A stretch of 64,000 nucleotides of DNA, from assembly GCA_948470475.1 (NCBI GenBank), contig OX419338.1, forward strand, positions 1,597,159-1,661,158, given 5' to 3'. Positions within the stretch are counted from its first letter, which is position 1; every line of letters begins with the position of its first letter. The stretch comes from Galaxea fascicularis (taxonomy: Eukaryota; Cnidaria; Anthozoa; Scleractinia; Euphylliidae). This document shows, piece after piece, positions 19,355-31,944 of this stretch. The notes beneath the pieces are model-generated. The model saw nothing but the letters and a program-made list of their open reading frames with translations, was not told where the DNA came from and did no database searches. Position numbers and translations under genes: made by a program.

Positions 19355-19600
19355 AAGGGGAATTAGTTTCTAAAGAATCGGTGGGGAAGAGTACACGAAA
19401 ATTTGGTTTTATGAGTTGATAATGTACATTGGTCCACCGTACGTTTCGAGTGTTAGCCCTTCGTCAACGTTATATATCAAACTTCGTTCGCACGCGTTAG
19501 CTCTGGCCGGGAAGGGCTAACGCTAACTTCAGCTTTTTCAATCCCTTTACGGTGGCCATGGCCGATTCACATTTATCAACTCAGTTGATAAAACCAAATT
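19355..19600. repeat. Rearranged Penelope-associated repeat, two opposed pieces
   Basis: A minus-strand piece (about 19468-19425, TGACGAAGGGCTAACACTCG then GAAACGT-type end) abuts a plus-strand piece (about 19508-19600, GAAGGGCTAACGCT to TTGATAAAACC). Neither hammerhead is complete. Confidence 0.65.
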
Positions 19601-20637
19601 TTAATTTTCTATGACTTGTCTCCCTGGAAAGCAAAAACGTTCTGAACAATGTAAAAATGAGTTTCGTAGTATGTGCAAATGAAGAGGTTCGTGTTCTCAT
19701 AACTAATATACACCAATATAGAGTTTAAAAAAAGCATCGTGGTTCCTTTGATGTTTATAGATGTAGAGTCGGTGGTGATTTAAAGCATGTTCACTTTTCT
19801 CTGGATCCATTAGGTTTTCCAATGACCGTACCATACATTCCAAAATATCGTACAGTTGCCATACCAAGTATTTTGCACCAGGCCAGATATCAGAGCTGCA
19901 TTGTAACCTTGTATTCACGTTTCGGGCGAGGCCTCTTTCACAGCAAAAATTAAAGTAACTAACAAATCAAAGGACTGCATGGTGAATTCACGGAGAAAAC
20001 ATGCAGATTTAAATTGACAAGACTTAATTCTAATTTTGTGTGCATAGCTGAGGATTTATTTTCTCGCATGACTTACAATGGCTGAGAAGTACACGTAAAA
20101 ACGTCACTGGTCCCACCTACTTAGCAACCAGCATATATTAATAATTTCTTTTTTTGATTTGCTCCTTGTGCATTGTCGGTTAGTGAAAGACTCGGACTAG
20201 TCCCTTGAGAATAAATAGCAAATAAATAGAAAGGACCTTGTCACCAATTAAGTGAAATTCTAAGATAAGCAAACTGTACTATTAATTTTATAAGCACTAC
20301 GTTAAGGTAGGAGAATCCCCACACCTCTGGTGCATGTATCGATTTTCAGAGAAGTTAGTCAAAGGGCCATCAAATGCAATTAATACAGTCAAAAGTAAAT
20401 GTGCAAAGAAAATTTATTACTTAACCAAACAACTGACATAGAATTCGTCTAGCTGCAATAGCACGGTCCCCCTAACTACAGAAATAATTAAGAAATGGAA
20501 AGTTAACACAGATTAGAAAGCACAATTTAAAAAATGTGAATTGCAATACTTTGACAATCGAAACGATTTTTTCTTACAGAACTAACAAAAACTTCTGTTA
20601 ACTTGTTTTGCTATCGTTGCTTTGTTTCACCATCCAT

Positions 20638-22920
20638 TCAATCATAAGCGTTTCCATAGCCAGTTTCTCCATCTCCGCTATCAGCTGCGAAACACAACAA
20701 AGCACATTATATTAACATCAACTTATTTAAGGATTCCCTCCATTGCTGTGATGTAAGAGGTTGGGGTGAAGAAAGGAAATAAAAGCAGTGGAAACCGAAG
20801 TGTTTTGTAATCGATTTGACTTCACTTCCACTTCTTACAAAACAAAGCAATATATTGCTTTCCTACACAAATCTTGTCATGCAGAGGTGGTTGGCAGGGA
20901 GAGATTATCGCTTGCTTGATTATGATCTGGAACCTTCAATGTTGCACCGGTCAGGGAACTACCAAAAGAAGGATTCTGCACAATCCAAAACATAGGCTCC
21001 CCGTGACTCAAATACACCTAACATGACACGAGAGAAAACTAGCATAAAACAGCTTAACTACAACTTGTTACCTTCTTTAATTTCATATACGTAGTTTACG
21101 TTCTTTGCATTCCCCACGCACTCTCCCCAGGCATTATTATCGCATTTGGAGTAGTGCTGGTTCGAGCATCGCTTTGAGCCACCATTAGAACTGTAACTGG
21201 ATGCGGCATGCGCATCACTGAAGCAACGCCCATAGTCTTGGAGACCAAAGTACATGAAACCTTTCTGTTGACTTTTTTCTGCACATCGACATGCTAGTCT
21301 GGAAAACGATATCAAACGTTAATAAATTTACATGGCCAATGCAAATTTACCAATTTTAGAGAAATATTTTTTAGGTGGACAAGCTACTAAAAAGATTATC
21401 GATCAATCAATCAGAAATCAAACTTTTGATGATGGTGATGATAGCAATGATGATGACGATGATGATGATAACGACTACGACGCTGACAATGATGATGATG
21501 ATGACGATGACGACGACGATGGATGTTCTCTCTCTCTGAGACTTGAAAATAAATGAGCAGTCAACTTTGATATCCAGTTTATATAAAAAGAGCGTAATCT
21601 TCTGTTTACCCTTTAAGATATGTGCTGTAATCCGCCCAGTTCACGTCTTCTCCACTGTAGTTAGGCTGTCCAGACTCCCGATCTTGAAAGAGTTCCTGTG
21701 AAAGTGCCGGCTTGTTTGTCTTATCTTTGTAACAACCAACCTTTACATAGTTGACATTACAAATGCCTGAGTACGCACGCAAATTCATTGGGTCCTCTAT
21801 ACAAAGGTGGTAAACAAGAAATGCCGTTAGGGTAGTCGAACCAAATCAAGTGACCTAGTAGACAGAGCTTCATGGGTTAAAAAAATAAGCTGATTTTTTC
21901 ATTATTTTGCAACAATTTTTTATTGCTTTTGGTCGGCTTTTGGCACGGTGTTGATTAGGGAAAAAGATGCATATATAACCTTACTGGCAACAACACAACA
22001 GCTGAACCAAAAGAAGTCAATGTTAAGAAATAATATTTTTCAATTATCTTGAGTCGTAATTACCGAAGATTGGCTTGCACCTGAAATCTTTGGGCTATCT
22101 TTGATTATAATGACAGATGTACTGTTCTAAGCCAGAGATCTTTTTTCTTTTTTTTTTTTTTTTTTTTACTATTTTTGGTTTTCAAATGAAAATTTATGAT
22201 ACAATGGTGGCTTTACACTAGACTGTTAAGTAAGACTAAGAGCTGCTAAGTTTTAGTTTCCCAAGTATATGTGTGTGAATGCCTAAGTAAAAATCTCAAC
22301 TCACTTTACTTTGCATCTCATTAAAGTCGGAAAGTTGAAACGATTCAAGAAAGTATCGAGTGACTTGCAATTGAAACCATGCTTATAACCGAGTTAGCCA
22401 ACTTGCGGTTTGAGGCAGTTGAAGCATGTCAGTCAATCTTAATTAACTGTATGACAAAATACACTTGACTATCATAAATGTACTTGACTTGAAATGTTCC
22501 TAAGTTATTTGTACTGGTGTAAAGACTATCAATAATCTTACTGACCAGTACCAAGGATACTTATCGTCAATTTTAACACAGTTCACCCTCCCCTCCCAGT
22601 GATAAAAAGCAATTTCAAAGTATCTTCAAAATACCTGTTGCACTGGGAAAGCATGATAGGCTTTTCTTCAAACTTAAACAAAGCCTATCCTTACCTGCTT
22701 CCACTAAATCTTCTAAAGACATCTCGACTGCATGTTGACCCTCTTTGGCCCCTGATAATATTAACATGAATACCATTAACAGCAGTTCTAAAATTAACAA
22801 AAAGCAGAGATTTAATCACATCATGCGATCACAGCTATTACCGTGGTTTCCCAAAAGACGCCCTCCTTTTGAGCCAGCTGAAAAGATGCACAGCAGTAAA
22901 CATGTGGCTGCCACCTGCAT
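20638..22920 (-). CDS. Secreted WSC-like Cys-rich gene B (complete, 5 exons)
   Basis: Exons 22920-22842 (signal peptide MQVAATCLLLCIFSAGSKGG...), 22751-22695 (GAKEGQHAVEMSLEDLVEA), 21796-21610 and 21298-21072 (WSC-like domain), 20684-20638 (ADSGDGETGYGNAYD, stop). Phases are 1, 1, 2, 1. The total is 198 residues. Domain landmarks are VKVGCYKDK, LFQDRESG, VNWADYSTYL, LACRCAEKSQQKGF, YFGLQDYGRCFSD and VNYVYEIKE. WSC-like domains are usually carbohydrate-binding or structural; function here is inference. An AATAAA on the minus strand (rc of 20413-20418) lies about 220 bases past the stop. The second exon could instead start at an AG 28 bases upstream, adding a hydrophobic stretch in the same phase. 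Confidence 0.82.
21072..21298 (-). CDS. WSC-like gene B, second domain-half exon
   Basis: This 227-base exon lies between acceptor GTTTTCCAG and donor GTAACA. It is the same length as the matching exons of genes C and D (227 bases), which supports homology. Cysteines: CRC, RCF, RCSN, KCD, ECVG. Confidence 0.88.
21429..21523 (+). repeat. GAT/GAC microsatellite
   Basis: About 95 bases of degenerate GATGAT/GACGAT triplets lie in the intron between the two WSC-like half-exons of gene B. The open plus frame it creates (poly-Asp) is not a gene. Confidence 0.85.
21610..21796 (-). CDS. WSC-like gene B, first domain-half exon
   Basis: This 187-base exon lies between acceptor TTTGTATAG and donor GTAAAC; phase 1 in and 2 out. 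It carries ICNVNYVKVGCYKDK, QELFQDRESG and VNWADYSTYLK. Confidence 0.85.
22842..22920 (-). CDS. WSC-like gene B, signal-peptide exon
   Basis: The ATG at 22920 opens a 26-codon exon with a hydrophobic core (ATCLLLCIFSA) and donor GTAATA. It is exactly 79 bases, phase 1 out, the same length and phase as the signal exon of the neighbouring gene at 27819. Confidence 0.75.
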
Positions 22921-25900
22921 AGCTGTAACCAAAATTTGCAACAATTAGACATTAAATCCATACTCTTTTCCAACAACTTGCAGGTATTACATAGCTAGTG
23001 TTATCAAATCGAGTGAAGATATGTCGCAAGGTCCTCTACAAACTATGCAAACTTTCGACTATAGTTGTAATCGGGGCCCCAGATTGGGGCTAAAGATAAA
23101 ATGGATGCATCTTCATTCAGTTTATACTAGACAACGATCCTTTAATTCCCTTTAAAACATAATCAACGATGCGTGGAGTCACTAGCAAAATAGGGTTTCA
23201 GTTTCCTTTAAAAATATTCACATTTCTGAAAAAAAAAACTTAACTCATTCAGAAAGATCGTAATACCTTGCCGACTCACATTGATAGCAGTTTTCCTTTA
23301 AGGAAAAAACTGGTACGTATTAGCAGCAGCTGCAGCCAGTTCAAACACAGTAATCAACTCAAAATAAAACAGCTTGGACAACATTTACAGCACTGCTCAT
23401 TGTCAATTCTGTTTACTAAATATGCTAGTTGGAAGTAAGAGATCAGTGCTTACAAATGAGTACTAGCGAAGAGGAAGGCCAACCAGTGCGATTTTAATTA
23501 TTTGCTTGCGGTTCTTGATTGTTTTAGTATACACTGGAATGACCGTCCTTTCCTTATTCTCTTCAATTTTCCGCCGTCATGACCATAACAGCGAAAGCCG
23601 GAAAATTTTCCTTCAAGAATTAAGAAAATAGAACTATCTCATGTCCCTGGATAACAATCGCAGAGGTCCAAACATACAGTAGAATGAAAAAATGTCTGCA
23701 ACACCATCTTTGCTGGTGCTTTAATACGCTTGCAAGCAAATGGATGGGCGACGTTTGTGCATTTCTTTTCATGCGACAAACGTCTCTGCTGCTTTTTTGA
23801 GCTATGATGATTAAACTCACGGTTAAATAAAGATGTTTTACCTTGATATTGTTAAATTCGCTTGTGATTGAGAGCCAACGAACTTGACTTTAGCGCTAAA
23901 GGGTTACAAACCTGAAGTGAAAACTTAAACAAAGAAAGATCTGACTCCTGTAAACTCAGCTAAACTATATTGACCTGGAAGCAACCTACCTGGAGGAACT
24001 GCACAGTTCAGGGCTCTGCTGGAGAAAATAATTTGGAGCTCAAGATTAAATAGACTTTATCTACTTTGTTGATAACTAACTAACTCACTCTTTCCTACGT
24101 TAGCTCTGAACATTTTCCTGAAAACTCTGACCTCTCGATTCAGGAATGTAATGTTTTCAGTTTATATTGTCATTGGCAACTTAGGCGTTTCAGTTTAAAT
24201 GCCGCATTAATATTAAAACAAAATAACAATAAAATAACAATATGACACTAAGTTTGATGATCCCTCAATTTACACGCAAAAAACGCCACAATTTCTTAAA
24301 ATAGAACCAAGAAATAAAATTGTAAAATACCAGTAAATAAGTCTTTTTATAACAACGTTTATTCCTCCATTTTTAACATCGACAGGTATGAAATATTTTT
24401 GACAGAAAAGAGAGGCCAAGAAAGAACATAAACGTAATACTAAAACCAACTTTCTTTCACATGCTAATCTGCTAAGGTAAACAAATGAAAAGTCCTAAGA
24501 CCGACTGTTTATTAAATTCCAAGTTGTTATTTGACTTTGCAGCAGGGTCCAAAATTAAGTAAAGTTGCTTACACCCACACGCATTTCCATAAGCCTTTTA
24601 ATGTGCAGTGCTTTGATACAAGGTACAAACAACAGGCAAAATATGCCTTGCGGGCTTATGTAGTTTAAAAGAATCCCATCCCACATAGCTGTTGTTATGC
24701 CGAGAAGCACGCCAAGCAGCCCGCATGAACGAGCATTGGTGAGATCACATGCATTTTTCTGACGTCATAAAATCGTGTCAAATCTCCATTGAGCGAGGGG
24801 GCCTAGATACGAGGTTACAAGCAAGGTAATCGCGATCTAAACACCGATGCACCAAGGCGCGTTAGGTCGCCAAAAGGCTGTCAGGAAAATAAAGAAATTG
24901 AACTAATTTCAATAATGTGTCATAATGGCTCCTTGCGAAATGCAATGAAATTTCAATATTATCCCTTGTCGTATTATTTGTATTGTTCATCACTAAGTAA
25001 GACCTTATTATCCACTTTAATTTATATAGTCGAGCAGAGAAATATTTTCTTTTCCTGATGATGCCTTGGATAAGGCCTCATTCGAATATTCGATATCTCT
25101 TGTCTTCATCGTCTAGTCAAATAAGAGAGCTAAAGACGACAGAAATAAATTACAGCAACCTTTATAACCTGGTTTATTGCTTGTTAATGAACAAAATATA
25201 ACTTCGTGGCAACTGAAAACTTCGCCTGAAAAAGTTTTCAAGACATTAGTATGAGTGATTTATGATTATTTAGATCGTTTTTCGTATTTGTTTATTTACA
25301 CGTCTGATATAAGAAAGAAAATACACTTAATAGTGTCCAGAAAGTAGATCGGGAACACGTTTTGCAACGTACAAAAATATAGAAGTGACAGATATTGTTC
25401 AGCGAAAAAGTTGATACCTTTTTGCTTTATATGCTAAACATTAAACTGCTCCGGCTGTTCCAAACATTGACTGCCCTATTGACCCAAAAATACACCAGCC
25501 AGTCAAAGAGTCATTCGGTACACCATTCAATTTTTTTTTCCTTTCTTTTTCCATTCAATTATTAGTATGGATCGTTTTGACATGACGTCACGGTGGCCGT
25601 ATTGGTGCACAAAAACAAAAGAATGGCGGCCATGTGAGTGCACAAGGCTAACTCTCTGGGAATAGAACTCCATTTTTATGCAAATACTTTTTTTTGTTTC
25701 ACTGTACCAATAAAACCGCTGGTCACGTGACTGAAAACGATCTATAAAACTTGTAGTAAAATTCGTAACAAAGCTCGACGTCTCGTTAGTTGGCTTTTGA
25801 AAGGTGATTATGAGCAAGTATTACTTTGACAAAACGATCAAGGGATTTCTCAGTTGTTAAAACTATCACTAAATGTATAAGACCAACCCCGAAGTATTGG

Positions 25901-26229
25901 ACACCAGTCATGATATTTGCTGTGTTCAAAGCGATTTTTGAGCGAAGAGAATAGAACATGTCAAGAATAGATTTACTCGCGAATTTGTAACTAGGAGGGC
26001 AATCTTCAATCTGAACGAGAGAAATTTGAACATGTGCAAATTAAACCGAGTGAATTTTCAATTCTACTTAGTCATTACATTCGACTATAAAATTATTATT
26101 TTAAAAAAAGTATGTCTTCTGTCAACTACGATGGATATAAAGAGCTAAACCTTGAGGTATACCTCAGAAACAGAAAAAGCTGGCTATTCTTCTACGGATT
26201 ATTTCTATTAATCGAATCCCATAATTTTT
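22921..26229. other. Intergenic, no gene seen
   Basis: AT-rich sequence. Short minus frames at 23620-23820 and 25527-25817 have no recognisable domain or supported splice sites. Confidence 0.4.
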
Positions 26230-27819
26230 CTAGTAATCTTCAGGATTGACTTCCCCGTTACCGCTGGCAGGGTCAGATTCTGCAATGTGATGAAAGGAAA
26301 AATCACAAATTAAAATTTAATTAATACACTTTTTAACGATAACATTTATTTTGTTTTACAACCGCTAGCGCGATATGATGCCAAATTACCTGAATGGGGG
26401 CTCTATCATGAACGGTTTACTGTTTTCAAGGGAGAACTTCTCATAAATGCTTCTTTGTGACCTTTACTCACGCCCAAACATTCCTTGAAATTTAGCAGAA
26501 ATATTTCAAACGATTTTTTTTTTTGCAGGAAGAGTAATCCACAGTACATTTTTGGCTATGACGTCCAGGTGGGCCGCGAGAATTTGAAAGATTTAGGCTT
26601 AATTTTTCAAAAAGAGATCTATTTCCACCATTGCATCCGTAACAGAACAGCAGAAGAAAGTATTTAGTTTTAGTGTAGTAGCAAAGTTTTAAGAAAACAA
26701 ACCGCATCATTATTTTGGGATTTTCACTGATTTTAAGACCTATTTTAGTATTTTACAGCGAGACCAAAATAATATGACAAGAGCCTTTTAAACAATTTGC
26801 GCAAACTTTTCATGAACTATATTTTAAAATTAATCCAGTTTCATTCAAGTGATTTTCGTTCGTACCTTCCTCGGTGAGAGCTTTTAAGGTCTCCTTGATG
26901 TTATCTTTCTTTTTGCTTCCATCGAAAGTCGTTTCTGGAAAAGATAATTATGTGAAGACAAAATAAATTTCCGCAAAAAAATTCTTCGTTTGGGTCATCA
27001 AAGATGCATTCAACTAGTCCACTTCATTTTTAACTTACCTGTTTTCTTAAGATCCTGAAGCGCTTCCTCGAGATCCCTGATATCATTTTTGTCTATCCGT
27101 AAAAAGGACATATATAAGGTCAGAAAGAATTTATCCATGCAACTGCCCGAAGAGCCTAGCTTACTGTATTGCAATCGTCAGCAATCTGATTGGTCTCAGT
27201 TTCTAACGCAATATACCTTAACAGAGCACATTAACGGAGCCTTGCCCTAATCGATATTGTCGTACACACGTTGCAAAGGTGTTTGAGTTGGTATCCCACT
27301 TCTGACACCATATAACCGCGAGATCACGGGGTGTGCAAAGACTGGAAATACTTAGTATAAACTCAAAGCCAACTCTTTGCTGCTCAAACAGATGACTGTC
27401 GATTCATATTCGAAACAATTTCTTGGAATATTTTTTTTAACTGTAACGGGGTACCCGTCAAGGTGCTCTAACGCAAGGAGAGCGACCTTGCTGTACCTCA
27501 GTAAAGATAGACCTTTTATCGGCAATAGATAGGCCAAATAAACCATCACATGTCACCTATCTTTTCCATTTCCAGCCTTTTCCCATTGACTTTGTTTTTG
27601 CGGTTCTCTCTAAGCAAAGTTATTTCGAGAAGGTGAACGCATACTATAGTGTCCTTTCAATTCTCAGAATTGCAATTGTGGATCAAAGCACATTAATTAT
27701 AAGAGACCTCTGTACATGAGTGTGCGTTTATTGCTCTCACCATTTCTCCACGATATAGACTTAGCTTCCATCACCAAGATACCCAGAAGGAAAAGAAAAC
27801 AAAACAGTGACGTGCGCAT
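26230..27819 (-). CDS. Small secreted protein gene, 83 residues, WSC-less relative
   Basis: Exons 27819-27741 (MRTSLFCFLFLLGILVMEAK..., clear signal peptide), 27092-27039 (KNDIRDLEEALQDLKKT), 26934-26866 (TTFDGSKKKDNIKETL...), 26279-26230 (ESDPASGNGEVNPEDY, stop TAG). All three introns are phase 1 with good GT..AG borders. The middle two exons form a charged, helix-prone stretch. The last exon closely resembles the acidic last exon of gene D (ESPAGSGVEPPIEPDEY), and the signal exon is the same length (79 bases) as in gene B. I infer a family member without the Cys-rich domain. No known family is recognised. Confidence 0.72.
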
Positions 27820-28349
27820 AGTGAGTCTGAAATCAGCAAAAATAAAACCAAATAAAGATCCGCTCGTCTAATGGAGAATACCACTTTCCCTTTAACTATC
27901 TGTGTGCACCCTGAACACGCTAGACACACAGAAAACCCGCATTTTGAACTGAGTCAGGAAGCAACAAGTATATTACACTGAGTTTCTTAAGAAAGGAGTC
28001 AAATTTTCTTTCTACACCTTATGATCATGACTCCTGGTCGATTCCATCTATCAACTTTCATTATTATGACAGTTGAAGCGCAAACCAAATCCCTTGATCA
28101 TTTAGCGGGATAAGCTTATAATAATTAGATAAAGATGATATCATAAAACTGACGTTATGGATACTTCTTCATCGTGTATTATGAGTCTCATCTCCTCAAA
28201 ATGTACAATAGTAATGGGTACATTTTTAAATTCTTAGTGCGTTTGTAATTCATACATGTTTTTTCTTTTTCTTTTGATCTGTTCTATACTAGTACTGATT
28301 TTTTTTACAGGTTTATTAGTGTTAGCGGCTATTATGAACTACCATCTGT

Positions 28350-28415
28350 AAATAAAGACTCAGACCTACCTTTCTACCGACCTACCCACCCACCGACCCA
28401 CCGACCGACCCTGAA
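28350..28415 (+). repeat. Pyrimidine-rich CCGAC/CCTACC short tandem repeat
   Basis: Degenerate runs of ACCTACC, CACCGACC and CCGACCGACC over about 50 bases. Intergenic. Confidence 0.5.
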
Positions 28416-28558
28416 AATGCTGCCGATGTAATTTGTTGGGCTGCTGTTTATTATGCAATTCAAACCAACATTATAATAAGTTTGCTAAAGAATTTAGAAA
28501 TTGCATAAGCCGTAAAACGTAAACACAAACTTTGACAGTATGCATAGAAAACAAGAAT

Positions 28559-28985
28559 CAGACGAAATCCCCTTCGCTTTTTACAATATATCGCAGATAA
28601 CTAACACTTTAGACCGAGAAATTATTTAATTAAAGCAGGACGTTTAAACTAAAAAAGATCAGTCATTTTGCTAATGTATCCCAACTAAGATTTGAAATGT
28701 CAACATTTTAAAGCTCGGACTTAAGTAAACAAACTTTTATAGAGAAGAATCCACATCAGTCAAAAGCGCTATGAATTCCAACTTTGCTATTTTGCGATTA
28801 AAGTTTACAAAATTCCGAATTTAGTCTCGTAGCGTTGCCTTAAGTAGGTTTGGATACGAAAAATACGTTAGTTACGTTACGTTAGTTCACTTAAGCATGA
28901 GTAATTGCTTCCAAAAGAGGGTAATTTGCAGTTCATGATTACTTTAACAAAATTGAAATACTCGAATGCTTATACTCTGTTCCTG
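28559..28985. repeat. Segmental duplication block A1
   Basis: About 425 bases are closely similar to 45903-46328. Both start GACGAAATCCCCTTCGCTTTT and run to CTCTGTTCCTG. Block order and orientation match the later blocks around genes C and D, so this is one edge of a local duplication. Confidence 0.85.
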
Positions 28986-30721
28986 GGCCTTGTATCTCAG
29001 TGAAAAACGAATTACTAAATTTAAGTTTAATATGAGTCGAGTTTCAAATTTTGGGTCGTATTTTTAGTTTTGAAGTTTCGCATATTTCATTCATTAAGGC
29101 TTTACTAAAAATGGTTTGCAAATACAAGGTATCACTGAAAAGCCAGTTCAGATAAGCTTGAGGATTCATGATTGAAAAATAGTTATCATCTAGTTTAAGC
29201 GAAAGCCTCTTTGTCATGGATATAGTTTTTTCATAGCTATACAATTTCGTCCATGATAAGACTCCATGACCTATCTAAGCGTAAAAATTCCAGAGTGTGA
29301 CTACAGCGAAGCCAGAGGTTATATTTGCATGCTTTTTACATCAAAGCTCTCATTACCATCACCAAACGCTTTGTAAGCGAATCTCCAGAGCAATAAAAAT
29401 CAGCATTACACCTATAACAAGATGTCTTGAGTGACAATCCCGAGGCAGATATTGACTACTTTTTAAAGCCTCAACTATAGTCTATATATGTCAAACTATT
29501 ACCTCTCTACAAAGCCTGGTCTCTTCCAAGACGGCAAACCAATGCAAAGGAATGTGGTTGAATCCGTCGTCGAAGACAACAAAATAAAATTTGTTATTTA
29601 AAAGATACCTCGAGAATTCGCTGGACTTACCGCCCTGGCCCAAAGCAGCAGTCCAAACTTCAGGGCAAGACTGCAGCTTTGTTATGCAGGAATGCTTAAC
29701 CACCCCCGCCGTTTGTTATTTAACTCAGAGTTTAATAAGGTATAGTTAAAGCTTAACAAAGTCAAGGACTTTATTTACTTTTAGGGGTTTAACCTCCACA
29801 GTACATCAATCAAGTGGTTGAATTCCTGAATTTCTTTGAAGAGAAGACACAGCCATGCTGAAGCGTGCAATGACGTTCGTTGATCTGGCAATCAGCTGCT
29901 CTTCCAGTTGTCGCATTAAAATTTACAGCCCCTTTTGTGGAATATTAATTCTCCATATTTAATCGCCTCAGACGATTGCTGAAGATCCATTCCTGTTGCT
30001 ACGAAAAACCATTTACATGCTAATTTTTCTAGTCATAGACAAACAAAGACGCAAATGGACTTAAATTTTCCTACGCTATTCAAGTTATTATACTCTCACG
30101 CTTATTGCAATACTTGGCATTGGCAGAGTTTTCTCTTTTCCATGTATGTTTTCACTCGAATAAAGAAAATTCAGGATTACATTTAAACAGCCTGCAATTC
30201 TATGAAGCTAAAATCATCGTGGGCCCGTTTTTCAGATTGGCAAAACCTCGCTATTAAGATCGACCAAGATCCCCTCGTCCTCATGCAGTAAATATCTCTT
30301 TGCGTACGCACTTAGTAATTATCATTCTTATCCGTAAATGCCTTAGTTGAACCTCTGCTCCAAAATCTCTTTATCCACACCTTAGCGTTGCAGTTCGGTT
30401 TGGAAAGTTGATGCCGTTTTGGCGCCTTCCGAAATGTTTGATATATTTCTTCAACGTAGCAAATTTATGGATATAGGCTCTCTATAGACACTGAACCTCG
30501 ATCGAGGGTTGTTTTCAACTCAAATCCAGTATAAGGCGGGGTCGAAAAGGAACGACGAGTAACTTTGTTTGCGGGCTCTTTATTTAAAGGGCCTTTTATT
30601 TGCTGGCTAAAACAGGGGTAGAGCTCCTTGAAAAGTGCGAGTTACTTTCTCGAAAAGTGTCGGAAACAAGTAATAAATTAAGTTTTCACACCGTAGTACT
30701 CTTCACCCTTTAAACCCTGCA

Positions 30722-30727
30722 CATTCG

Positions 30728-30766
<39 letters not shown>

Positions 30767-30888
30767 CGAAGCTTTGTTTTACTACGCCAAGACTCGCAGT
30801 CGAAACCGTGGGGGCGAGGCTTGGCGTGGTAAAACAAAGCTTTGTTAGTCTCCCGGGGCAGTATGGCCGCCGTGTGAAAAGGGCGAAT
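30722..30888. repeat. Fold-back element, about 74-bp arms
   Basis: The left arm begins ATTCGCCCTTGTCACACGG and the right arm ends CCGTGTGAAAAGGGCGAAT. The arms stay complementary through GGCGGCCATA, CCCGGGAGAC and AAGCTTTGTTTTAC to a short loop near 30797-30811. Left and right halves differ by a few substitutions. Non-coding. Confidence 0.85.
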
Positions 30889-31169
30889 TTCCTGTAGAAT
30901 TAGAAAGGAGAAATTGTTAAAATATCAAGTACATTTATCTTGTGTGACTGACCAAAATTCTTGTAACCAGTCTGTTTTATAAAGCGTTGATATTACAAGG
31001 GGAAAGTTGATGCTGATCACTCTTAGGATTTAAAGGATCTAAGTTATTTCCTTCGGTCTGCATAAAAACATGAAAAACGTTTGTATTTAATTAACATTTT
31101 TAGAAGTGGAACTCTCCCAGCAGTGTTACTCTAATTTCCATAGATAGTGCTGAAGCAGTTCTCATTTAA

Positions 31170-31940
31170 GGTGGCCGAACACAGTTTTCAAGTGCCTATG
31201 CCTAATACACCATTACTTTAAAACTATTTATGCTTTGGCGCCCATTTTTGCAAGAGCCAATTTTAACTACGGAAGTATTTATTCTCGCATTTTGGCCAGG
31301 GTGTGTGCTGTTGCCATGGCAACAGAGCTGGTTAAAAACAAGGCTTAAAAAATAGTTTTTGTTTATTTTAAAAAAATCCAGTCGTTTGATTGTTTTCATC
31401 GTTTGCCCGCTACGAATTGACATTAAATTCTGTCTGTCAACACTGTTCTGATAAAATTTTGACAGAGGCGATTTTCGTAATTCGCTGTAAATCGTTTTCT
31501 GTATTATTAAAAATTCCCTATGTCAAAATTCCCATTTTTCTTGATAGATCATTCACGTGGTTGATGAACTATTTTCTTGCCAAATTTCTTGAAATTCTAA
31601 CGACTGGATTGTTAGAAATCGGCAAGTTTGTGCAAAAGCAATCGGGTCTCAATTTTTTGAGCAACTGCGCATGCGCTGCATTTAACTGGGTTCTTTCGAT
31701 TCGGAAAAATCCGAGAATTGCAGGGTTCTTTGCATCGTTACCTTTTCTAAGATACCTTTGTTATAAAAGACTAAAGCCATCAGTGCACTGCGGTCAATTG
31801 TGAAGAAAATAGCAAAGATAGAGCGGGCATTGAGCAAATAAAATGATCGCTGTATCAACCGCATGTTTGTTTTTGCAATCCTTGTGCGCGCGCTGAATCG
31901 CATCAGCAAGAGCGCGCGCGAAAAACTGTGTTCGGCCACC
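31170..31940. mobile_element. TTAA-flanked non-autonomous DNA transposon, element 1
   Basis: Terminal inverted repeats GGTGGCCGAACACAG and CTGTGTTCGGCCACC are flanked by TTAA on both sides (31166-31169, 31941-31944). The paralogous locus at about 46775 has a single TTAA and no insert. A 137-codon plus frame inside (31390-31803) shows no transposase features. TTAA target choice is typical of piggyBac-like elements; superfamily is inference. Confidence 0.85.
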
Positions 31941-31944
31941 TTAA

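Larger units (their letters stand above)
16007..20637. other. Intergenic/5' region of gene A, repeats only
   Basis: It holds a hammerhead-bearing repeat (about 16285-16425), a tRNA-derived SINE (about 17040-17150), a rearranged copy of the same repeat (about 19355-19600) and a CAGGAATCCAT hairpin (18262). An open minus frame at 19703-19918 (about 71 codons, NTRLQC... KLYIGVY) is unidentified. No signal-peptide exon for gene A could be chosen. Confidence 0.4.

Noticed and set aside
21332..21556. Plus-strand Asp-rich frame
   Set aside because: Product of the GAT/GAC microsatellite in an intron of gene B.
31390..31803. 137-codon plus frame as a transposase
   Set aside because: It lies inside a 771-bp TTAA element, has no catalytic motif I can see, and has no splice or start context; the element looks non-autonomous.
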